64,000 bases of DNA from Lachnospiraceae bacterium (GTDB lineage Bacteria > Bacillota > Clostridia > Lachnospirales > Lachnospiraceae). Positions 26,446 through 34,997 of the stretch are shown here, piece by piece (position 1 is the first letter of the stretch; every line of letters starts with the position of its first letter). The notes beneath the pieces are model-generated. The model worked only from the letters and a program-made list of their open reading frames with translations. It had not been told where the DNA came from and did not search any database. The translations under genes and the position numbers were made by a program. The stretch is taken from assembly GCA_030531165.1 (NCBI GenBank), contig JAUNOI010000003.1, positions 1 through 64,000 of the forward strand, read 5' to 3'.

Positions 26446-27441
26446 ATGAAAGGAAAGATAAAGATCGTACTGCTGATTGTTATTCTGATCTTTGCGGCGG
26501 CAGCAGCATTTTTATTTGCGGGCAATGCAAAGACATTAAAGAGTGCAGAAGTAACGATCGATGAAGGGAGCGGTACGATGGATATCGCGAAAACTTTGAA
26601 AGAAGAAGGGGTCATACGTTCGGAAGCAGCATTTGTGGTTCAATTAAGAATGTCGGAATATGCCGGAAAGCTACAGTATGGAACATATGAGATCAAGAAG
26701 GATACCGGAATGAAAGAACTGTTCCGCATGCTGGCAACGCAGGGAGCGAAAGAGGGAAAGGTAAATGTCACGATTCCGGAAGGATTTTCCGTAGAACAGA
26801 TTGGTGATACGTTAGAGAAGAAAGGATTATTTTCAAAAAAAGATTTTCTAAAGGCTGCCAATACAACAGAGGGATATGATTTTGCGTGGCTGAAAGAGAT
26901 CAAATCATCTTCCAAACGGAATTATCTGCTGCAGGGATATCTGTATCCTGACACGTATAACCTGTATAAGACTGCAACACCAGAAGAAGTAGTTTCGCTG
27001 ATGCTTTCTAATTTCGAGACGCATATAAGAGGGCTTGATACGGAGGGAAGTCTTGACAGGATTGTAACGGAGGCATCCGTGATCGAAAGGGAGACAAGCG
27101 TGGATTCCGAAAGACCGCTCATTGCGGGCGTGATTGAAAATCGCTTGAAAGAGAATATGAAATTGCAGATTGATGTAACGGTTCTTTATCCGCTGACCGA
27201 TGGCATGTATGATCAGAATCGTGTCAGCTACGAGGATCTGAAAGTTGATTCACCATATAATACTTACAAGAACAAAGGGCTTCCGGTGGGACCGATCTGC
27301 AATCCATCAGTAGAATCGATCAAAGCTGCGGCACAGCCGGAACAACATGAGTATCTGTATTATCATACAAAATCAAAGGGCAGCAAAGAACATAATTTTT
27401 ATAAAACGTATAAAGAACATATAGATTCACAAGGAAAATAA
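26446..27441 (+). CDS. mltG: Endolytic murein transglycosylase (YceG/MltG family)
   Basis: MltG cleaves nascent glycan strands in the membrane and is thought to set glycan length. The protein (331 residues) has an N-terminal membrane anchor (IVLLIVILIFAAAAAFLF), a LysM-like segment around residues 40-110, and the YceG catalytic domain: LLQGYLYPDTYNLY near 165, ASVIERETSVDSERPLIAGVIENRL near 213 with the catalytic Glu, and LPVGPICNPSVESIKAA. The start at 26446 follows ACGGAGGAAA; an in-frame ATG at 26410 coincides with a TATAAT box (26406-26411) that may be the promoter -10. Confidence 0.93.
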   Translation: MKGKIKIVLLIVILIFAAAAAFLFAGNAKTLKSAEVTIDEGSGTMDIAKTLKEEGVIRSEAAFVVQLRMSEYAGKLQYGTYEIKKDTGMKELFRMLATQGAKEGKVNVTIPEGFSVEQIGDTLEKKGLFSKKDFLKAANTTEGYDFAWLKEIKSSSKRNYLLQGYLYPDTYNLYKTATPEEVVSLMLSNFETHIRGLDTEGSLDRIVTEASVIERETSVDSERPLIAGVIENRLKENMKLQIDVTVLYPLTDGMYDQNRVSYEDLKVDSPYNTYKNKGLPVGPICNPSVESIKAAAQPEQHEYLYYHTKSKGSKEHNFYKTYKEHIDSQGK

Positions 27442-27568
27442 TAAGAAAATACACAGATATTGTCTATTAATTAACGAGAACGTACGAAAAAAAATACTAA
27501 AAAAAGTGATAATTGACTTTTCATCATTGTGAAAATGTTGTAAAATAAGAATATCTGTTATAAGAGGA

Positions 27569-27594
27569 ACAATCTGTACATCCAAACAGATTGT
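27569..27594 (+). promoter_or_regulatory. Stem-loop at the predicted 5' end of the PFOR transcript
   Basis: ACAATCTGT (27569-27577) pairs with ACAGATTGT (27586-27594). It lies just after an extended -10-like TGTTATAAG (27556-27564), so it may be near the transcript 5' end, where hairpins often protect highly expressed mRNAs. The 250-base gap 27442-27691 holds nothing else I can name; a good -35 at proper spacing is not evident. Confidence 0.4.
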
Positions 27595-27691
27595 GAAGAA
27601 ATAATCTTTTGTTTATCATGGGCAAAAGAGAAAAAGGAAAGGATGCTTGATTGCATTACTGACCAAATTTTTTTAGGAGGGACAAATCAAA

Positions 27692-30600
27692 ATGGCAAGA
27701 AAAATGAAAACTATGGATGGTAATACCGCTGCCGCTCACGTATCTTATGCGTTTACAGAATGTGCAGCTATTTTCCCAATTACACCATCCTCTCCAATGG
27801 CTGAATCTACAGATCAGTGGGCTACCCAGGGAAGAAAAAATATTTTCGGACATCCTGTAGAATTAGTTGAAATGGAATCTGAAGGCGGAGCAGCAGGTGC
27901 TGTACATGGATCATTATCTTCAGGTGCTTTAACAACGACTTATACAGCATCTCAGGGATTATTACTTATGATTCCGAATATGTACAAGATTGCCGGTGAA
28001 TTATTACCTTGCGTAATTGATGTTTCTGCTCGTGCATTAGCATCTCATGCATTAAATATCTTTGGTGATCACTCTGACGTTTACGCTTGTCGTCAGACAG
28101 GTTTTGCTATGTTATGTAGCTCTAACGTTCAGGAAGTAATGGATTTAGGAGCAGTTGCTCACTTATCTACGATCAAAGGAAGCGTTCCTGTACTTCATTT
28201 CTTTGATGGTTTCAGAACTTCTCATGAATATCAGAAGATCGAAGCTTGGGATTATGATGACCTTGCAGATATGGTTGATTATGACAAATTAAAAGAATTC
28301 AAGAAAAATTGTCTTAATCCGGAACGTCCTACATTAAGAGGTTCTGCTCAGAACCCTGATATCTTCTTCCAGGCACGTGAAGCTTGTAATACATATTACA
28401 ATGCATTCCCAGCTATCGTTGAAGAATATATGGACAAAGTCAATGCAAAGATCGGAACAGACTATAAATTATTCAACTATTATGGATCAGAAGATGCTGA
28501 AAGCGTTATTATCGCTATGGGTTCTGTTTGTGACACAATCGAAGAAACAATCGATTACTTAGTAAAACAGGGCAAGAAAGTCGGCGTTGTTAAAGTTCGT
28601 TTATACAGACCATTTGTTGCTGAAAAATTAGTAGAAGCAATTCCTGATACTGTTAAAGTAATCAACGTACTTGACAGATCAAAAGAACCAGGTGCTCTTG
28701 GAGAACCATTATACTTAGACGTCGTTGCAGCATTAAAAGGAACAAAATTCGATGCAATTCCTGTTAATGGCGGACGTTATGGTTTAGGTTCTAAAGATAC
28801 AACACCAGCTGATATTATTGCTACATTTGAAAATACAGAAAAGAAAGAATTTACACTTTCTATCGTTGATGATGTTACAAATCTTTCTCTTGAAAGAGGC
28901 GAAACACCTGTTACAGCTCCAGAAAGCATCGTTGCTTGTAAATTCTGGGGACTTGGTGCTGACGGTACAGTAGGTGCTAACAAGAACTCTGTTAAGATCA
29001 TTGGTGACCACACAGACAAATATGCTCAGGCATACTTTGATTATGATTCTAAGAAATCCGGTGGTGTTACAATGTCCCACTTACGTTTCGGCGATGACCC
29101 AATCAAATCTACTTACTTAATTAACAAAGCAGATTTCGTTGCTTGTCACTGTGCACCATATGTTAACAAATATAACATGGTTCAGGACTTAAAAGATGGC
29201 GGTACATTCTTATTAAACTGCTCATGGGCTCCTGAAGAATTAGGCGATCATTTACCAGGACAGGTAAAGGCTTACTTAGCAAAACACAACATCAAACTTT
29301 ATATCATCGATGGTATTAAGATTGGTAAAGAAATCGGTTTAGGTAACCGTATTAATACAGTACTTCAGTCTGCATTCTTCAAATTATCCGGAATTATTCC
29401 AGAAGAAGATGCAATCCAGTACATGAAAGATGCTGCAACAAAATCATATAGCAAGAAAGGTGATCACATCGTTAAGATGAACCATGATGCGATTGATGCA
29501 GGTGCAAAAGCCGTTGTTGCAGTGGATGTTCCAGCTGAATGGGCTGACTGCGAACCAGAACCATTATTCGAACAGGTAACAGGCGACAGAGCTGACTTAG
29601 TAGATTACGTTAACGGAATTCAGAACTACGTTAACTCTCAGACTGGTAATACATTACCTGTTTCCAGCTTATTACCATATGCTGATGGTCATATGCCACA
29701 GGGATCTGCTGCTTACGAAAAACGTGGTGTTGCAGTAGATGTTCCAATGTGGAATCCGGATAACTGTATCCAGTGTAACTTCTGTTCTTATGTATGTCCT
29801 CATGCATGTATCAGACCAATTGCTATGACAGAAGAAGAATTAGCAGCTGCTCCTGAAGGAACAAAAGCTTTAACATTGACAGGTATGCCACAGTATAAAT
29901 TCGTTATGACAACAACAGTACTTGACTGTACAGGATGTGGATCTTGTGTAAATGTATGTCCAGGTAAGAAAGGTGAAAAAGCTCTTACAATGGCTCCACT
30001 TGATTCTCAGATGCCAGAACAGGAAGTTTATACATATGGTCAGAGCTTAGATATCAAAGAAGACGTTGTTGCTAAATTTAAAGAAGCTTCTGTAAAAGGT
30101 TCTCAGTTCAAACAGCCATTGCTTGAATTCTCAGGCGCATGTGCAGGTTGTGGTGAGACTCCATACGCTAAATTAGTAACGCAGTTATTCGGTGAAAGAA
30201 TGTACATCGCAAATGCAACAGGATGTACATCTATCTGGGCAGGTTCTTCTCCAGCTACACCATACACAGTTAACAAGAAAGGACAGGGTCCTGCTTGGTG
30301 TAACTCCTTATTCGAAGATAATGCTGAATTTGGTTTAGGTATGTACTTAGGACAGAAGACAATCAGAGATCAGTTAAAAGAAAAAGTAGTTGCTTTAGGT
30401 GAAAAAGCTGAAAATGCTGAAGTAAAAGAAGCAGTTGCTGAATACTTAGATACTTATCAGGTAGGCGCTACAAATGGTGCTGCTACAGATAAATTAGTTG
30501 CTGCATTAGAAGCTTGCGGATGCGAAGATGGAAAAGCAATCTTAGAACAGAAAGAATTCTTATCTAAGAAATCTCAGTGGATCTTCGGTGGTGACGGATG

Positions 30601-31210
30601 GGCTTACGACATCGGTTACGGCGGATTAGATCATGTATTAGCTTCTGGTGAAGATGTAAACGTATTCGTATTCGATACAGAAGTTTACTCTAACACAGGT
30701 GGACAGGCTTCAAAAGCTACAAATACCGGTGCGATCGCTCAGTTCGCAGCAGCTGGTAAAGAAGTTAAGAAGAAAGACCTTGCAGCAATCGCTATGAGCT
30801 ATGGATATATCTATGTTGCACAGATTTCTATGGGTGCTAACATGCAGCAGTGTGTAAAAGCTATTGCAGAAGCAGAAGCTTATCCAGGACCATCTTTGAT
30901 CATCGCTTATGCTCCATGTATCAACCATGGTATCAAGGGCGGTATGAAGATTGCTATGACAGAAGAAAAGAAAGCTGTTACATCTGGTTACTGGCACTTA
31001 TTCAGATACAATCCAGAAGCTCCGGAAGGAACAAATCCATTTACATTGGATTCTAAAGCTCCAACAACAGAATACAATGACTTCTTAATGGGTGAAGTTC
31101 GTTACAACGCTCTTGCTCGTCAGAATCCTGAAAGAGCAAAAGACTTATTTGCTAAGGCTGAGGCTACAGCAAAAGCTAAATACGAAGCATTAGTAGAAAA
31201 AGCAAAATAA
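27692..31210 (+). CDS. nifJ: Pyruvate:ferredoxin (flavodoxin) oxidoreductase, single chain
   Basis: The enzyme oxidatively decarboxylates pyruvate to acetyl-CoA and reduces ferredoxin. At 1172 residues it is the usual homodimeric form with all domains fused: N-terminal pyruvate-binding domain (YAFTECAAIFPITPSSPMAE), domain II, two [4Fe-4S] clusters in CIQCNFCSYVCPHACIRP near residue 692 and CTGCGSCVNVCPGKKGEKAL near 748, and the TPP domain with distal cluster Cys (SGACAGCGETPYAKL near 818; GDGWAYDIGYGGLDHV). TTAGGAGGG lies before the start. The codon bias towards TTA, GCT and GTT marks a highly expressed gene. Confidence 0.97.
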   Translation: MARKMKTMDGNTAAAHVSYAFTECAAIFPITPSSPMAESTDQWATQGRKNIFGHPVELVEMESEGGAAGAVHGSLSSGALTTTYTASQGLLLMIPNMYKIAGELLPCVIDVSARALASHALNIFGDHSDVYACRQTGFAMLCSSNVQEVMDLGAVAHLSTIKGSVPVLHFFDGFRTSHEYQKIEAWDYDDLADMVDYDKLKEFKKNCLNPERPTLRGSAQNPDIFFQAREACNTYYNAFPAIVEEYMDKVNAKIGTDYKLFNYYGSEDAESVIIAMGSVCDTIEETIDYLVKQGKKVGVVKVRLYRPFVAEKLVEAIPDTVKVINVLDRSKEPGALGEPLYLDVVAALKGTKFDAIPVNGGRYGLGSKDTTPADIIATFENTEKKEFTLSIVDDVTNLSLERGETPVTAPESIVACKFWGLGADGTVGANKNSVKIIGDHTDKYAQAYFDYDSKKSGGVTMSHLRFGDDPIKSTYLINKADFVACHCAPYVNKYNMVQDLKDGGTFLLNCSWAPEELGDHLPGQVKAYLAKHNIKLYIIDGIKIGKEIGLGNRINTVLQSAFFKLSGIIPEEDAIQYMKDAATKSYSKKGDHIVKMNHDAIDAGAKAVVAVDVPAEWADCEPEPLFEQVTGDRADLVDYVNGIQNYVNSQTGNTLPVSSLLPYADGHMPQGSAAYEKRGVAVDVPMWNPDNCIQCNFCSYVCPHACIRPIAMTEEELAAAPEGTKALTLTGMPQYKFVMTTTVLDCTGCGSCVNVCPGKKGEKALTMAPLDSQMPEQEVYTYGQSLDIKEDVVAKFKEASVKGSQFKQPLLEFSGACAGCGETPYAKLVTQLFGERMYIANATGCTSIWAGSSPATPYTVNKKGQGPAWCNSLFEDNAEFGLGMYLGQKTIRDQLKEKVVALGEKAENAEVKEAVAEYLDTYQVGATNGAATDKLVAALEACGCEDGKAILEQKEFLSKKSQWIFGGDGWAYDIGYGGLDHVLASGEDVNVFVFDTEVYSNTGGQASKATNTGAIAQFAAAGKEVKKKDLAAIAMSYGYIYVAQISMGANMQQCVKAIAEAEAYPGPSLIIAYAPCINHGIKGGMKIAMTEEKKAVTSGYWHLFRYNPEAPEGTNPFTLDSKAPTTEYNDFLMGEVRYNALARQNPERAKDLFAKAEATAKAKYEALVEKAK

Positions 31211-31261
31211 TTACAAATAATTTGTGAATGACTTTGTTTTAAGATAATAATGTTTATGCAG

Positions 31262-31296
31262 ACTATGCGAAATCCTTGTGGTTTCGCATAGTTTTT
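31262..31296 (+). terminator. Rho-independent terminator of the PFOR gene
   Basis: An 11-bp perfect stem (ACTATGCGAAA at 31262-31272 and TTTCGCATAGT at 31282-31292) is followed by T's. Confidence 0.93.
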
Positions 31297-31321
31297 GCGC
31301 TTTATGTGAAATACATTTCAG

Positions 31322-31350
31322 TTGGCTTTTTGCTGTTTGTCTGCTATAAT
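31322..31350 (+). promoter_or_regulatory. Predicted promoter of rpe
   Basis: TTGGCT (31322-31327), 17-bp spacer ending in TGC, and TATAAT (31345-31350) form an extended -10 promoter. Confidence 0.65.
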
Positions 31351-31390
31351 TTGTTGTAGCAGGACAACAAATAAAAAGGAGAAAATAATT

Positions 31391-32047
31391 ATGGAATATA
31401 TCATTTCACCATCGATTTTATCAGCAGATTTTAATAATCTCGGCAGAGATGTAAAAGAGGTTGCAGATTCAAAAGCACAGTGGCTTCATATTGACGTTAT
31501 GGATGGGACGTTTGTACCGAATATTTCATTCGGGTTCCCAGTGATTGGAGCGCTTAGAAAGCAGACGGACATGTTTTTTGATGTTCATCTGATGATCGTT
31601 CATCCTGAAAAATATATTACAAGATTCGCGGATGCAGGTGCGGATATGATTACGGTTCATGCAGAAGCGTGTACGCATCTGGACCGTACGATTCAGGAAA
31701 TCAAACAGGCAGGAGCAAAAGTGGGAGTCGCATTAAACCCTGCAACGCCGTTATCTGCAGTGGAATATGTCTTAGATCAAGTGGATATGATTTTGATCAT
31801 GACGGTAAATCCGGGATATGGCGGACAGAAGTATATCCCTTATTGTGACCGCAAGATCCAAGAATTGAAAGCAATCATAGATGAAAGAGGTCTGAATGTA
31901 AATATTCAGGTTGACGGCGGTGTGACTGTGGATAACATCGATAGAATCGCGGAATGTGGTGCGAATGTTTTTGTTGCCGGTTCATCGGTATTCAATGGTG
32001 ATATAGACCATAATGTGGACCAATTATTGAAGAAATTGGGAAAATAA
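31391..32047 (+). CDS. rpe: Ribulose-phosphate 3-epimerase
   Basis: The enzyme interconverts ribulose-5-phosphate and xylulose-5-phosphate in the pentose phosphate pathway. It is a 218-residue TIM barrel. Family motifs are complete: ISPSILSADFNNLG, WLHIDVMDGTFVPNISFG, FDVHLMI, MTVNPGYGGQKYIP and QVDGGVTVDNI. The start at 31391 is preceded by AAAAAGGAG; an in-frame start at 31322 overlaps the promoter and is rejected. A split transketolase, its pathway partner, lies at 37860. Confidence 0.96.
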   Translation: MEYIISPSILSADFNNLGRDVKEVADSKAQWLHIDVMDGTFVPNISFGFPVIGALRKQTDMFFDVHLMIVHPEKYITRFADAGADMITVHAEACTHLDRTIQEIKQAGAKVGVALNPATPLSAVEYVLDQVDMILIMTVNPGYGGQKYIPYCDRKIQELKAIIDERGLNVNIQVDGGVTVDNIDRIAECGANVFVAGSSVFNGDIDHNVDQLLKKLGK

Positions 32048-32064
32048 ATATTGGAGGAAGAAAA

Positions 32065-32895
32065 ATGAGTTCTTGTTCAAATGATTGCAGTTCCTGCAGT
32101 TCCAATTGCTCATCCAGAAGAGAGCCTCAGGATCTGCACTTTAAATTGCATGAAAGAAGTAAAGTAAAAAAGGTCATTGGTATTGTCAGCGGAAAAGGTG
32201 GCGTTGGTAAATCTATGACGACCTCTTTGATGGCAGTCGGCATGAATCGTGCCGGATATAAAGTCGGTATTATGGATGCGGATATTACCGGTCCGTCTAT
32301 TCCAAAAGGATTTGGTTTGCACGAACAGCTTTTTGGTACAAAAGAAGGTTTGATCGTACCTGCAATGACGAACCGTGGAATCGATGTTGTATCGATCAAT
32401 TTATTGTTGGATACAGAAACAACTCCTGTTATCTGGAGGGGACCTGTTTTAGGCAATGTAATCAAACAGTTCTGGAGTGAAACATTGTGGCAGGACATTG
32501 ACTATATGTTTGTCGATATGCCTCCGGGAACCGGTGATGTACCATTGACGGTATTTCAGTCTATTCCATTAGATGGTATTATTATCGTAGCATCTCCACA
32601 GGAATTAGTTGGGATGATCGTTGGAAAAGCAGTGAATATGGCGAAGATGATGAATGTTCCGATTCTGGGCTTGGTTGAGAATATGAGCTACCTGGAATGT
32701 CCGGACTGTGGAAGACATATCAGCGTGTTTGGTGAAAGTCATATCGATGAGATCGGTACACAATATGAATTACCGGTACTTGCAAAACTTCCAATCGATC
32801 CAAAGCTTGCATCGGCATGTGATAGTGGAGAGATGGAAGAATTAGAGCAGCTTTATATTGATAAGATCGTAGAGTTGTTAAAGTCTCAGGGATAA
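32065..32895 (+). CDS. Mrp/ApbC/NBP35-type P-loop ATPase, Fe-S carrier
   Basis: Members of this family carry and transfer [4Fe-4S] clusters using ATP. The 276-residue protein has an N-terminal Cys cluster at about positions 4, 8, 11 and 15, a deviant Walker A GIVSGKGGVGKS near residue 39, IMDADITGPSIPKGFG, VDMPPGTGDVPL and a C-terminal CPDCG pair likely to hold the shared cluster at a dimer interface. The Cys-rich start recalls NBP35 more than short Mrp proteins. It follows rpe by 17 nt with GGAGG before its start. Confidence 0.92.
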   Translation: MSSCSNDCSSCSSNCSSRREPQDLHFKLHERSKVKKVIGIVSGKGGVGKSMTTSLMAVGMNRAGYKVGIMDADITGPSIPKGFGLHEQLFGTKEGLIVPAMTNRGIDVVSINLLLDTETTPVIWRGPVLGNVIKQFWSETLWQDIDYMFVDMPPGTGDVPLTVFQSIPLDGIIIVASPQELVGMIVGKAVNMAKMMNVPILGLVENMSYLECPDCGRHISVFGESHIDEIGTQYELPVLAKLPIDPKLASACDSGEMEELEQLYIDKIVELLKSQG

Positions 32896-32912
32896 TAAGT
32901 AAGATAGAAAAG

Positions 32913-32950
32913 AGGAAGGTTACGCGCTATGGTTGTAACCTTCCTTTTTT
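32913..32950. terminator. Terminator between mrp and the convergent AraC gene
   Basis: AGGAAGGTTAC (32913-32923) pairs with GTAACCTTCCT (32935-32945), 11-nt loop, then T's. The stem may also serve the minus-strand operon. Confidence 0.9.
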
Positions 32951-33010
32951 CATGATATTGGAAATAAGAATTTTTGATACAATTGATAGGGCTTAGCGAG
33001 TTTATCTTGT

Positions 33011-33847
33011 TTAGCGTTTTTTCATCTTACGATATGCATTCGGGGTCATTTGCGTACTCTTCTTAAATACCTGCGAAAAATACGACTGAGAAGAAAAGCC
33101 GACTTTGGATGCAATTTGTGCAATCGAATAATTGCTTGTCTCAAGCAGCCGTTTGCTTTCGGCAATTCTTTTTTCGATCAGATAGTTAATCGGAGAATAT
33201 CCAATATATTTGTTGAATGCATGGACCATGTAGTATTTGTTCATATGTGTCATATCCGCAAGATAGTCCAATGTAATGTTCTCGCTGAAATGATGATCGA
33301 TATAACGTTTAATGAAAGTGCATTCTTTATTCGTCCGTGCCGTAGAAGTTGAAGTAACGGTACAGTGTGTCAAGCGGATCATATTTGTCACGAGAACTTC
33401 CAATAAATTCTGGCAGACTATTTCGTAATTATAATCGGTTTTCTTAATTTCTTTTAAAATTGATTTAAAGTAAAAAGAAATGTGAGAGTGCTTGTTTTCC
33501 TTCATGCTTTTTTTTATGTACAAGCTGGAATTCATATCGGTAAACTCGTTTGGTGTAAAAAAGATACCGTCTGTGCCGATTACAATTGCTTCTAATTCGC
33601 TGTCTTCGTAAGATAATAAGCGATGTTTGATATTCGGATTAATAATAACAAAATCATGCTTCTGAAGCGGACATATCGTTTGATCGATGAGAAATTCGCC
33701 GCTCCCCTTCGTAATGTAATATAATTCGGTATATGTATGTTCCTGTAGTTCCCGGTTAGGCTTTGACGGATAGGCTGCCCGTTTGATATATAGAAGCCGG
33801 CAGTCAAATGTTTGAAATTGCCGTCCTGGAGAGGCTTGCAGTTCCAT
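33011..33847 (-). CDS. AraC-family transcriptional regulator
   Basis: The 278-residue protein has an N-terminal cupin-like sensor (HTYTELYYITKGSGEFLID) and a C-terminal double helix-turn-helix: ITLDYLADMTHMNKYYMVHAF and YSIAQIASKVGFSSQSYFSQVF, ending near PNAYRK. It is read after the nucleotidyltransferase gene with a 10-nt gap and AGGAGG before its start, so the two form an operon. This suggests it senses something linked to sugar-nucleotide or polysaccharide metabolism, which is inference only. Confidence 0.9.
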   Translation of the reverse strand: MELQASPGRQFQTFDCRLLYIKRAAYPSKPNRELQEHTYTELYYITKGSGEFLIDQTICPLQKHDFVIINPNIKHRLLSYEDSELEAIVIGTDGIFFTPNEFTDMNSSLYIKKSMKENKHSHISFYFKSILKEIKKTDYNYEIVCQNLLEVLVTNMIRLTHCTVTSTSTARTNKECTFIKRYIDHHFSENITLDYLADMTHMNKYYMVHAFNKYIGYSPINYLIEKRIAESKRLLETSNYSIAQIASKVGFSSQSYFSQVFKKSTQMTPNAYRKMKKR

Positions 33848-33857
33848 GTAATGCCTC

Positions 33858-34778
33858 CTATTCCCATAATGAATCAGGATAGATACCTTGATCGCGGAAA
33901 GCTTTTAGTGCGGAAACAACATGTTCTTTATCTTCTTTATAAGTGACTCCATACCATTTTGCGGAAGAATTCAATACTTTAACATCTGCCTTTCCGGAAT
34001 CAATGAGATGGCTGACAACGGAAGGAATAAAATATTCACCTTTTAATGGATTATGAATAACTGCATCGTCTAAAAATGCCGGGAATCCTTCGCTGATTTC
34101 GTTGAACAAATTATGTTGGAAACCAAAGAAATTCATCGATACCAGACTGTCATATGCAAGAGGGATCCATGTCTCACCGTCATCTTCGGTGTACACCGCA
34201 GTTTTCTCACGTTTTTCAATATGCGTGCGCTCTGTAATTGACTTTAGATAGCCGTCTTCATCCGTGATGCAGATTCCACGGGATACATGTCCATTATCGG
34301 TTACGGTGTTTTTCAGATGATATCCTACCATCGCATAATGATACTTATTATCATTGTGTTCTTCCGTCAAATATTCATACATAACGCGATATGCGTCAAC
34401 CCCATAATAATCGTCTGCATTAATCACTGCAAATGGTCCATCCACAACATCTTTACAGCAATAAATAGCATGGGCAGTTCCCCATGGCTTCACACGGCCT
34501 TCTGGCACTTCATATCCTTCCGGAAGCTTATCCAGTTCCTGGTAGGCATAGCTTACCTCAATATGCGGTTCAATCCGTCTGCCGATCTGTTCTTTAAATA
34601 TATCGGCAATTTGTTCTTTAATTAAAAATACAATTTTCTTAAAGCCGGCACGTTTGGCATCATACACAGAATAATCAATAATGGCATTGCCATATTCGTC
34701 CATAGGATCCATTTGTTTTAATCCACCATAACGGCTTCCCATTCCGGCAGCAAGTATGACAAGTGTTGGTTCTTTCAT
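33858..34778 (-). CDS. Sugar-phosphate nucleotidyltransferase family protein
   Basis: The 306-residue protein has the NTP-transferase signature LAAGMGSRYGGLKQMDP at its start, a metal-binding NADDYYG motif near residue 108 and EREKTAV-like middle segments. Such enzymes make NDP-sugars from sugar-1-phosphates; the sugar and base are not readable here. The start at 34778 follows AGGAGGAGAATT; an upstream in-frame start at 34808 is less likely. It is the first gene of a two-gene minus-strand operon and faces away from nadB. Confidence 0.85.
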   Translation of the reverse strand: MKEPTLVILAAGMGSRYGGLKQMDPMDEYGNAIIDYSVYDAKRAGFKKIVFLIKEQIADIFKEQIGRRIEPHIEVSYAYQELDKLPEGYEVPEGRVKPWGTAHAIYCCKDVVDGPFAVINADDYYGVDAYRVMYEYLTEEHNDNKYHYAMVGYHLKNTVTDNGHVSRGICITDEDGYLKSITERTHIEKREKTAVYTEDDGETWIPLAYDSLVSMNFFGFQHNLFNEISEGFPAFLDDAVIHNPLKGEYFIPSVVSHLIDSGKADVKVLNSSAKWYGVTYKEDKEHVVSALKAFRDQGIYPDSLWE

Positions 34779-34905
34779 AATTCTCCTCCTAATTGTAAGT
34801 TCATTCATTTTCTAAGCACAGTATAGCATAAAATATCTAATTTATATATATTTTATTTGAAGATTGCCAAATATTTATAAAAAAATTACTGACAAGACAA
34901 TAGAC

Positions 34906-34934
34906 TTGATAACAAGAAATAAAAGTGGTATAGT
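34906..34934 (+). promoter_or_regulatory. Predicted sigma-A promoter of nadB-nadC
   Basis: TTGATA (34906-34911), a 17-bp spacer and TATAGT (34929-34934) lie 63 nt before nadB. Confidence 0.8.
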
Positions 34935-34997
34935 AGAATTCATAAAAAATTTAAATGGGAAAGAATAACCATGAATTGATTAATGGAAGGGATAAAG

